A stretch of 13,620 nt of DNA from an uncultured Bdellovibrionales bacterium. GTDB lineage: Bacteria > Bdellovibrionota > Bdellovibrionia > Bdellovibrionales > UBA1609. Below the pieces are notes generated by a model. That model was given only the letters and a program-made list of their open reading frames with translations, was not told the origin of the DNA and did not search any database. Positions 6,585 through 13,319 of this stretch are shown piece by piece (the first letter of the stretch is position 1; each line of letters begins with the position of its first letter). The position numbers and the translations under genes were made by a program. The stretch covers positions 1-13,620 of the forward strand of contig CALJPJ010000287.1 of assembly GCA_937980625.1 (NCBI GenBank), read 5' to 3'.

Positions 6585-7607
6585 GTGGCTAAGCAACTAC
6601 TTATCTTAATTTTCATTTCCATAACATTTTCTTTTAATTACTCCTATTCGTTAGATCGTTTTGCTATGGGGTCTTGTAACAAACAATATAAGCCCCAGCC
6701 TTTGTGGCCGGTTATTGAAAAAACTAATCCAGAGTTATTTTTATGGCTTGGAGATGTTATATATGCTGACACAGAAGACATGAATATTATGCAGAGCAAA
6801 TATGCAAAGCAACTTTCAAATAAAAATTATGCAAAATTTATATCAAGTATACCAGTCATTGGAACTTGGGACGACCATGATTATGGTGCAAATAGTGGTA
6901 ACGCCAATTACCCTAAAAAAGCTGAGAGCCAACAACTATTCTTAGATTTTTTAGGTGAGCCAGAAAATAGTTTGCGTCGTCAACAAGAAGGAGTTTATAG
7001 CTCATACACTTATGGGCAAGGGCAAAAAAAAGTTAAATTTTTAGTGCTAGACACCCGTTACAATAGAACTAAAAATAAAAAAGATAGAAATAATATTTTA
7101 GGTGAAACTCAATGGAATTGGTTAGAAAAAGAGCTAACCAATAGCGATGCCAAAATACACTTTTTAGTCTCGAGCCACTCTGTACTTGCTTCAAAGTTAT
7201 TTTTTAGTGAAGAGTGGAAAGATGCTCCAGTAGCTAGGAAGAGACTTTTTAATTTAATTAAAAAAACAAAGCCTTCAGGCTTGATGATTTTAACTGGTGA
7301 TCGTCATTTTTCAGGTTATATTCAAAAAACTTACGGAAATTATAAATTTCATGAGATTATGGCCAGTGGGTTAACTCACTCACAAAATATAATTATGCGC
7401 ACAGGGATTCGCAGACTTTATGGTAAAGGAAATTACTCTTTTGGTTTGAACTTTGGTTTGATGGATATTTTTTGGGACGCGAGCCCATTACAAATTAAAT
7501 TTTCAGTTTTAGATGTTAATAAAAAAGTAAAGTTTGTTAAAAGTTTTGAAATGCTTGATAACAAGTGGGAGTTAACCACAAGGTATCAAGCACCTTCGGC
7601 ATTTTAA
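6585..7607 (+). CDS. Exported PhoD-like alkaline phosphatase/phosphodiesterase
   Basis: A 340-residue protein with an N-terminal signal peptide (residues 1 to about 22, MAKQLLILIFISITF...SYS). It is followed directly by the PhoD-like metallophosphatase core. Metal and active-site motifs in order are GSCN (29-32), LWLGDVIYAD (53-62), WDDHDYGANSGN (95-106), LDTRYNR (155-161), LGETQWNWLEKEL (172-184), SSHS (196-199) and TGDRH (237-241). All expected ligands appear present. The family hydrolyses phosphomonoesters or phosphodiesters, including phospholipid head groups or teichoic acid in characterised members; the substrate here is unknown. There is no Tat twin-arginine motif, although classical PhoD is Tat-exported, so this looks Sec-type. 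Its stop overlaps the end of the convergent glycosyltransferase-PLD gene by four bases. Confidence 0.9.
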   Translation: MAKQLLILIFISITFSFNYSYSLDRFAMGSCNKQYKPQPLWPVIEKTNPELFLWLGDVIYADTEDMNIMQSKYAKQLSNKNYAKFISSIPVIGTWDDHDYGANSGNANYPKKAESQQLFLDFLGEPENSLRRQQEGVYSSYTYGQGQKKVKFLVLDTRYNRTKNKKDRNNILGETQWNWLEKELTNSDAKIHFLVSSHSVLASKLFFSEEWKDAPVARKRLFNLIKKTKPSGLMILTGDRHFSGYIQKTYGNYKFHEIMASGLTHSQNIIMRTGIRRLYGKGNYSFGLNFGLMDIFWDASPLQIKFSVLDVNKKVKFVKSFEMLDNKWELTTRYQAPSAF

Positions 7608-10090
7608 AACAAAGGTCTAACAACACTTAAGGCAGCTCTTTTACAAGAATTAAGCAATGGAGTACCTACTGGTTGCATAGGTTTTAAATCTGGTTCGATA
7701 TTTTTTATTATAGTTTTAAAGCGTTTAGCTAACTCTTCAGACTCAGCAATAAGACCAGCTTCTAAATTGAAGTATTGAGATCTCGGGTCTAAGTTAAAGC
7801 TGCCAATATAGGTGTGCTTGCCGTCCACTTGTGCAGCTTTTACGTGGAGTGTTTGCTGACCAAAATATTCAACGATCTCAACTCCAAATTTTTTGTATAG
7901 CTCTTTTTCTGTGTCCCAAGCCATGCCAATTGCATTAGAGTCTTGTGTCTGCTTGCTATTAGTTATTAACTTAACTTTAACACCACGCTCAACAGCGGCT
8001 TTAATAGCGTCTTGAAACTCAGCTGTAAGTAGTATGTATGCGTTCATAATAATTAGTTCTTTTGTAGCACTGTTAATCATATCTAAAATTGGAATATGAG
8101 ACCCATAGCGCTTTTTGAATTTCATAGTTACAGGGTCAGAAGATGGCTTCAGAGCCTTAACCTTAACTAAATTTAATTTTTCTGGAGTCCAAGTGCTAGC
8201 TTTTGACGAATGATAAGGTAAAAGCCTCTTTTTTGCAGCTTCAATTTCACTTTGTGTCGCCTTTGCTTTTGGTGCTTTGGAGCCAGGCTGTAACATTAAT
8301 TCATCAAAATGTTGTTTTTCAAACTCAACAACACTACCTTCGGCCCACATATCGATGCTTAAGTAGCTGTGTCCACCACTTTGGGGACCATTATAGTAAG
8401 CATTTTCAATATTTCGATCCCCAGTAATCATTCGGCTAGATCCTAATAATCTTTTAATATGATTACGATTGTTTAACATATGTAAATCAGTTTTTGGGTT
8501 ATATATTTTAATATTAAAACCCTCTGATAATAAAAGAGATATCATGGCTTTGTTTTGCGAAAGTTGTAAGTTGTGTGGGCTTCTGCCAGTTCCATCAATG
8601 AATAATGATATTTCAATGCCTTTAGCTCTTGCTTCTCTAAGTTGTTGTATCTCTTTTAAACCAGTAGCGTCTAATTCAAAAACATATGTAGAAAGTCTAA
8701 TATGGTCATTTTCATTGGCAATAATATAATCTCTTGCTGCAAGTGTTTCAGCACTTGTGTGAAGTAATGCAGCCTTTGGTTGAGCAGCGTAAGGGGGGCT
8801 TGAACTCAGTTTAGGTGATAATAAAAAGTCTGTAATTTTACTAATATTTAAGTTGTCTCTGAAATACGTTTGATTTTTAATCATTCTTTTTTGTAATGCA
8901 CTATCATTAAGTAAATCAATTGTACTTTGACCAATACCTTTTACAGATCGACTAATAACTCCCATTTCTAATTTTTCAAATAAATCAGCATTAACTCCTT
9001 CAACGCCGCCTAGAGTTTCATAAATAATAATTGGAGTGGCTAAAGCAAACCCCTCAGTTGGTGATAAACCACCTGCTTTTGTTATATATAAGTCACTAGC
9101 CCTGATTAATCCGAGTAATTTTTCTTGAGCTACAAAACCGTGGTTTGATAATTTAATGTTTTCAGGACTAGTTTTAGTTAGGGTTTCGAGTTTAGCGAGT
9201 TCTTTTTCATTATGTGCCGTCACAGAAATAATTTGTAGCTTTTCACCTTTAGCCTTATCGGTAAGCTCAGTAACAATTTCAGTAAAAGGAGCCTGTCCTT
9301 CTCCGCCAGCAGCAATAACAACAGTTTTTACTTCTGGGTTTAATTTTTCTTCAACTAAAAATCTTTTTGGGTTAGCCTCATTTTCAAATAGTACTGGGTT
9401 AAGAGGCATACCAGTAACTTCAACTCTATGCTCAGGTACACCACGCTTTAACCAAACCTTTTTTAGTTCAGGGTGAGGTAAAAAGGTTTTATCTAAATAT
9501 TTAGACACCCTTGGCCAATAACCTTCAGCATAATCTGTAAGTATCCATGATATTGGTATATCGTGGAATAGACCATTTAGCCTAAAGTGACGAAGAGTCT
9601 CTGCCGAAGTATAATTGGCTGCTAAAATTGCTGTAGGTTTAACGGCTCTAATATATTCAATGAAAATCTTTTTTTGAACGAGTTTATGATAGTTTTCAAA
9701 ACGTGCTAATGAACTAGTTTCAGCTCCAGCTTTCATACTTTTTTTATAACCAAAATCTCTGGCTCCTGGAAATAATTTAATAAATGAAATATAAAATTTT
9801 TCTCTAAGAGAATTAGCTGCAGGCTGAACAAAATCCCATATATCTTTTAAAATTACTTCCGCGTTTGGATTTTCTTTTTCAATAGCTGCTTTTACACCAT
9901 TAGCAGCACTTATATGACCAATTCCAATTTTAGAGTAAAAAACGACTATTTTTTGATTCTCTGTTTGTGCTACTGTTCTTTGTATGATTGTATTACTAAG
10001 CTTCTGTGAGCTATGACTAATTTCTGTTTGGCCATTGAATGCCGCACACATGATCGTAAATACTGATAAGATTATAATGATTAAATTCAT
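7604..10090 (-). CDS. Fusion: MGDG-synthase-like glycosyltransferase + phospholipase D/cardiolipin-synthase-like module, exported or anchored
   Basis: An 828-residue protein. A hydrophobic N-terminus (residues 2-18, MNLIIIILSVFTIMCAAFNG) looks like a signal peptide or anchor. Residues about 47-425 are a GT28/MGDG-synthase-type glycosyltransferase: SKIGIGHISAANGV (53-66), VTGMPLNP (225-232), AAGGEGQAPF (260-269) and the UDP-sugar-binding TKAGGLSPTEGFALATPIII (337-356). Residues about 440-800 are a PLD module resembling ClsC/YmdC. HKD motif 1 (NHIKRLLGSSRMITGDRN, 543-560) keeps H544 and K546 but lacks the Asp. Motif 2 (LHVKAAQVDGKHTYIGSFN, H749/K751/D756) is intact and is followed by LDPRS. An upstream ATG at 10132 would add 14 residues, but a GGAGG at 10100-10096 and the sigma54 promoter overlapping that longer start place the real start at 10090. 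The gene converges with the PhoD-like gene. Confidence 0.9.
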   Translation of the reverse strand: MNLIIIILSVFTIMCAAFNGQTEISHSSQKLSNTIIQRTVAQTENQKIVVFYSKIGIGHISAANGVKAAIEKENPNAEVILKDIWDFVQPAANSLREKFYISFIKLFPGARDFGYKKSMKAGAETSSLARFENYHKLVQKKIFIEYIRAVKPTAILAANYTSAETLRHFRLNGLFHDIPISWILTDYAEGYWPRVSKYLDKTFLPHPELKKVWLKRGVPEHRVEVTGMPLNPVLFENEANPKRFLVEEKLNPEVKTVVIAAGGEGQAPFTEIVTELTDKAKGEKLQIISVTAHNEKELAKLETLTKTSPENIKLSNHGFVAQEKLLGLIRASDLYITKAGGLSPTEGFALATPIIIYETLGGVEGVNADLFEKLEMGVISRSVKGIGQSTIDLLNDSALQKRMIKNQTYFRDNLNISKITDFLLSPKLSSSPPYAAQPKAALLHTSAETLAARDYIIANENDHIRLSTYVFELDATGLKEIQQLREARAKGIEISLFIDGTGRSPHNLQLSQNKAMISLLLSEGFNIKIYNPKTDLHMLNNRNHIKRLLGSSRMITGDRNIENAYYNGPQSGGHSYLSIDMWAEGSVVEFEKQHFDELMLQPGSKAPKAKATQSEIEAAKKRLLPYHSSKASTWTPEKLNLVKVKALKPSSDPVTMKFKKRYGSHIPILDMINSATKELIIMNAYILLTAEFQDAIKAAVERGVKVKLITNSKQTQDSNAIGMAWDTEKELYKKFGVEIVEYFGQQTLHVKAAQVDGKHTYIGSFNLDPRSQYFNLEAGLIAESEELAKRFKTIIKNIEPDLKPMQPVGTPLLNSCKRAALSVVRPLF

Positions 10091-10115
10091 GCGTTCCTCC
10101 GTTTTTTTATATTTT

Positions 10116-10131
10116 TGCATTTTAAATGCCA
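10116..10131 (-). promoter_or_regulatory. Sigma54 (-24/-12) promoter of the glycosyltransferase-PLD gene
   Basis: Read on the minus strand, TGGCATTTAAAATGCA has TGGCA at -24 and TGCA at -12. The GG (10130-10129) and GC (10118-10117) pairs are separated by exactly ten bases. The predicted transcript starts near 10105, leaving a leader of about 15 bases that carries GGAGG and then ATG 10090. It departs from the TTGCA consensus at one base (ATGCA). Confidence 0.72.
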
Positions 10132-10178
10132 CTTGAGAGATAAAAAAAAAGAGTTAAAGGCCTTAAAAATTTTATGAG

Positions 10179-10214
10179 ACAAAATTTGTTATACGGTTGT
10201 AAATTTTCCAGACA
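10179..10214 (-). promoter_or_regulatory. 36-base upstream element, copy A (putative activator/enhancer site)
   Basis: On the minus strand it starts TGTCTGGAAAATTTACA and ends AACAAATTTTGT. It is identical to the element at 11535-11570 in 28 of 36 positions without gaps, and in 16 of the first 17. Its left edge lies 83 bases upstream of the TGGC of the sigma54 promoter at 10131, a normal distance for an enhancer-binding protein site. Within it, TTTACA and a second ACA 11 bases later suggest two half-sites on the same DNA face. Confidence 0.68.
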
Positions 10215-10251
10215 TTAATTAATTAATTATTAATTCTTGTTGATATTTCAT

Positions 10252-10267
10252 CTATTTATATAAATAG
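10252..10267. promoter_or_regulatory. 16-base perfect palindrome upstream of the glycosyltransferase-PLD gene
   Basis: CTATTTATATAAATAG is a perfect dyad in the 270-base gap between the two minus-strand genes, about 40 bases further upstream than the 36-base element. The region between them is a run of TTAATTAA-type sequence that is likely bent or easily melted. It could be an operator or an IHF-like architectural region, or simply AT-rich chance symmetry. Confidence 0.35.
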
Positions 10268-10360
10268 AGATGTGAATGTTAATAGCTGTGGGAAATGTCT
10301 ACAGATTCAAAATGAGTAGTTTTTTATTAATAAGTATTGGGTGTAAGTAAGAAGTATAAT

Positions 10361-11431
10361 TTACTTGGCTGATTTAAATAAACTACGACAGTGGCGAAGC
10401 GCCTCACGTAAGTTTACTTTTTCTTCTTGTGTGACCATAGTTTTTAATGTTTTAGCGGCACTAGGAATTATTTGTAATGGGTTGACACGTATAGATTGTC
10501 CTGAAACTGTCATTACAATAGAGCCTCCAGGAACAAAAAGTATGCTTCGCGTCCAGTTCAGTCCTAATTGGTCACCACCATGGTACATTTTTAAAACAGG
10601 AAGTATTAAAAAATCAGATAATTGAATAAGTTTAGCCTTAGGTTTTTCAAGAGTAATACTGCCAGTAAACCCTGTGCTTATGTTTAAGAATGGAGCGTCT
10701 ACTTTTTGCGCGTACCTAAAGTCAATTGTAGGGCGGGCTTTATATCTAGACTTATTACCCTCTCTAATTTTATAAACAGTTAAGCCAGTCCCTAAATAGT
10801 AGTAAAAGCCAAGTTTAGAGGTTAACTTCGTAAATGGCCTTATTGACTTTAACATTTTAACCCACGAGTTTGGGAGGGCTATCCCCATAGAAGTAAAAAT
10901 ACCTAAGTTAATTGCTATTGCTCGATCGCCAATGAGCTCCTGTGCTTTCATGAAAAACTCATCATTAAACTTAATTAACATGTCATTAATAATTTTTTGC
11001 GAAACTTTATTTTTAGTTACCTTAATAATAAGGCTTGCAATTTTCGTTAAATAGTATCTCTTAGTTTTCAAAAATAACTCAAGGTCTTCTTGGCTCATTT
11101 GCTCGAAAACTAACTTATTTTTACGTGGTTCAAACGCTCCCACAGGAATTATGATTTCAGACATAAGGCGTTCGGAAAATTCTTCTGTACTCATATAATT
11201 GCTATAATTATTGAGTTGTTCAACAGATATATTGGCGTAATGAATATGCTCTTGCGACAGAACAAGTTTTGGGTCACTATAACTATCATGTAGAGGAGCT
11301 CTTGTAAGCTTAGTCGTAATATGGTTTAAGTCATATGTTTCAACTGCCTGAGAGGCTCCAACTAAGTTTGTTTGCAGAAAAAAACTTCCAGCAAAAACAA
11401 TTATGAATATTACTAGTTGAAATGTATTCAA
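10361..11431 (-). CDS. Exported protein of unknown function, between two PLD-family genes
   Basis: A 356-residue protein I do not recognise. Residues 1 to about 29 are a signal peptide (hydrophobic LVIFIIVFAGSFFLQ, likely cleavage after VGASQA). The first half of the mature protein is charged and helical, with EFSERLMSEIIIP at about 83-95 and FEQMSQEDLELFLKTKRYYL near 109-128. The middle contains a hydrophobic glycine-bearing stretch (AIAINLGIFTSMGIALP, about 171-187). The C-terminal half looks beta-rich (ISTGFTGSITLEKPKAKLI, GGSIVMTVSGQSIRV). Only one cysteine appears in the mature chain. The start is TTG 11431, supported by AAGG six bases upstream. It is divergent from the stand-alone PLD gene and upstream of the fusion gene, so a shared process is plausible but unproven. 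Confidence 0.75.
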   Translation of the reverse strand: MNTFQLVIFIIVFAGSFFLQTNLVGASQAVETYDLNHITTKLTRAPLHDSYSDPKLVLSQEHIHYANISVEQLNNYSNYMSTEEFSERLMSEIIIPVGAFEPRKNKLVFEQMSQEDLELFLKTKRYYLTKIASLIIKVTKNKVSQKIINDMLIKFNDEFFMKAQELIGDRAIAINLGIFTSMGIALPNSWVKMLKSIRPFTKLTSKLGFYYYLGTGLTVYKIREGNKSRYKARPTIDFRYAQKVDAPFLNISTGFTGSITLEKPKAKLIQLSDFLILPVLKMYHGGDQLGLNWTRSILFVPGGSIVMTVSGQSIRVNPLQIIPSAAKTLKTMVTQEEKVNLREALRHCRSLFKSAK

Positions 11432-11534
11432 AATAAACCTTGAGTATATTAAAAGTTAAAATTAAATCTCTCTATATAGTATACAAATTACATACCAATG
11501 GAATGTGATAGTTATTTCGATTTAAGTTTTAATT

Positions 11535-11570
11535 TGTCTGGAAATTTTACATTTGTGTGACATTTTTTGT
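11535..11570 (+). promoter_or_regulatory. 36-base upstream element, copy B (putative activator/enhancer site)
   Basis: It starts TGTCTGGAAATTTTACA and ends GACATTTTTTGT. It matches the minus-strand element at 10214-10179 in 28 of 36 positions. The left edge lies 75 bases before the TGGC of the sigma54 promoter at 11610. Two ACA triplets 11 bases apart (TTTACA and GACA) repeat the half-site spacing of copy A. Because it sits in the divergent gap, it might also serve the minus-strand gene starting at 11431. Confidence 0.68.
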
Positions 11571-11609
11571 TAAGTAAGTGTTGAAACTCAATTTAAAATG
11601 TAAAGAACC

Positions 11610-11625
11610 TGGCTTTAAAGTTGCA
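11610..11625 (+). promoter_or_regulatory. Sigma54 (-24/-12) promoter of the phospholipase D gene
   Basis: TGGCTTTAAAGTTGCA matches the core of the sigma54 consensus (TGGC, seven bases, TTGCA) with the exact ten-base GG-GC spacing. The predicted start of transcription is near 11636, giving a leader of about 36 bases before ATG 11673. The chance expectation for this exact core in a window of this base composition is well below one. Confidence 0.82.
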
Positions 11626-11672
11626 CATAGTTTTAATTACAGTAAAAAAGTGAACGTATAGGGGTCAAAATA

Positions 11673-13319
11673 ATGTTAACTGTTACATTAAATAAACAGA
11701 TCTTAATTTTTGTAATTATCAATATATGCTTTTCGTTTTCATCATTTGCAATGAGATGTAATGAAGCTGCACGTTCAGCAGCTAAAGTTCCTGACCATGC
11801 TGTTTACCAGGCCATGCAATTTAAAGTTATTTCTGACCGAGTTGAGTCCCTAGCTGTTCGTTTAATGGCTATAAAACAGGCTAAGCGTTCTGTTGACTTA
11901 ACAACTTATATATTTAAAAAAGATGAAGCCGGACTAATGGTATTAAATGAACTAAAAGAAGCAATGAATCGAGGCGTTAAAGTTCGAATTTTAGCAGATA
12001 GTATAGGTACATTTGCAGAGAGTCACTATTTAAGAGACCATTTAGAGTCATTAATAACTTATACTAAAAAAAATAACTTAGAGAGTTTATTAGAGATTCA
12101 TTACGCTCAATCTATATTGGGCGTACATAATATTTTAAAAGAAAGTTTTGCAAAACTTCTTAAGCAAGGAATTTTAAAAAAGGACAAAAATTTACCGTTA
12201 AATGTAAACCAACGCATACATGATAAGTTTATGTTAGTTGATGCTGGGTTAATTTCAGCATTGCTCCTAACTGGCGGTAGTAATATTGGCAATAAATATA
12301 CTGGAGTTAAAAGTTCAGATAAAGGAACTTTTATTGATTTAGACATTATAGTTAAGCCAACAGTGAGTGATAAGACATCTAAATCAAATCAAAATTATGA
12401 AACTTTAGATGCAAACTATTTACGCTACTTTGAGATGCTAATGTATGAGGCTCCATCGAGAAAACTGAATGGTAAATTATTAGGCTTATTACCAAATATA
12501 CTTTATAAAAAAGACATGAACGAAATAAATAATGCTAGCTCTTCAGGCGCAGTCACTCTAATTCAAAATAAAATAGCACAATTAACTGAAGCAAATTACT
12601 TAACAACTGGTTTTACAAACGGCTATGGTAAATTAGTTTCTGAGTTTTCTAATTTAATTAAATCTAATAGCATGATAAATGGAAGCTGGTATAAAGCACC
12701 TAAAAAAGGAGGAGGCTTTAGTACATCAATAAAGCATTCATTTGTTGGTGAATTAAAAAATGCAGTGAGCTTAGTAGAAGTAATAACTCCTTATCCAATA
12801 ATTACAAGAAAAGGAATGGCAAGAATAAAGGAGCTTGTATTATCTAAGCCAAATGTGGAGGTCCATCTGTATGCCAACAAAAGAGAGACTACTGATAATA
12901 TTGTAGTTTATATTTACTTTAAAAACTTCGTTTTACCTAAAATTATTAAATTGAATAAAGATCCAAGAGTTAATGGTAGAGTTAAAGTTCACTTATTTGA
13001 AGGGGGCAAAGCTAATGGACTTAACTATACTTTTAATCACACCAAGCTTGCCAGGTTTGACAAGAAAAGAGTATTACTAACATCGTCTAACTTTGAGGCA
13101 AGGTCAATTAGGATAAATTCAGAATCAGGTTTGCACATACGTGGAAAAGGTGTAAGCGAAAGATTTTCAGAGCATATCGATCTAGTTAAAAGTAATTCAA
13201 TTGAAGTGAAAGAGCATAAAATGTTTATTCAAGTTGTGAATATGCCGGCTTGGAAAAAGAAATTTTTTGAACTGACTGATCAAATTTTGAAAAAGTTTAA
13301 TATTATATCGCAATTATAA
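11673..13319 (+). CDS. Exported phospholipase D / cardiolipin synthase family protein
   Basis: A 548-residue protein with a Sec signal peptide (1 to about 26, cleavage near SSFA) and two complete HKD catalytic motifs. Motif 1 is RIHDKFMLVDAG...TGGSN (H183, K185, D190, about 181-204). Motif 2 is FNHTKLARFDKKRVLLTSSN (about 453-472, with H, K and D present). Each half begins with the usual PLD lead-in, for example SVDLTTYIFKKDEAGLMVL and GVKVRILADS near 73-110. The family transfers phosphatidyl groups to water (phospholipase), to an alcohol, or to another phospholipid (cardiolipin synthesis). An exported form may act on periplasmic or foreign phospholipids. The start is ATG 11673 with an AGGGG site at 11660-11664. 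The gene lies behind a sigma54 promoter and the 36-base element, and its stop overlaps the end of the next convergent gene by six bases. Confidence 0.9.
   Translation: MLTVTLNKQILIFVIINICFSFSSFAMRCNEAARSAAKVPDHAVYQAMQFKVISDRVESLAVRLMAIKQAKRSVDLTTYIFKKDEAGLMVLNELKEAMNRGVKVRILADSIGTFAESHYLRDHLESLITYTKKNNLESLLEIHYAQSILGVHNILKESFAKLLKQGILKKDKNLPLNVNQRIHDKFMLVDAGLISALLLTGGSNIGNKYTGVKSSDKGTFIDLDIIVKPTVSDKTSKSNQNYETLDANYLRYFEMLMYEAPSRKLNGKLLGLLPNILYKKDMNEINNASSSGAVTLIQNKIAQLTEANYLTTGFTNGYGKLVSEFSNLIKSNSMINGSWYKAPKKGGGFSTSIKHSFVGELKNAVSLVEVITPYPIITRKGMARIKELVLSKPNVEVHLYANKRETTDNIVVYIYFKNFVLPKIIKLNKDPRVNGRVKVHLFEGGKANGLNYTFNHTKLARFDKKRVLLTSSNFEARSIRINSESGLHIRGKGVSERFSEHIDLVKSNSIEVKEHKMFIQVVNMPAWKKKFFELTDQILKKFNIISQL

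Noticed and set aside
8203..9476. Plus-strand reading frames inside the fusion gene
   Set aside because: They lie opposite a well-supported coding sequence, have no ribosome-binding sites, and have unlikely compositions. They are shadows of the minus-strand gene.
10091..10132. Start of the fusion protein at ATG 10132 (or 10120)
   Set aside because: There is no ribosome-binding site there, and the site overlaps the sigma54 promoter. ATG 10090 has GGAGG at ideal distance.
10151..10170. AAAGGCCTT palindrome next to a T-rich run as a terminator for the minus-strand gene at 10361
   Set aside because: The dyad has no loop and a short stem, and it lies more than 190 bases downstream of that stop, close to the next gene's promoter.
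11482..11500. TTGGTAT near 11495 as a fourth copy of the dispersed repeat
   Set aside because: Only about eight bases match and the flanks do not align with the three copies.
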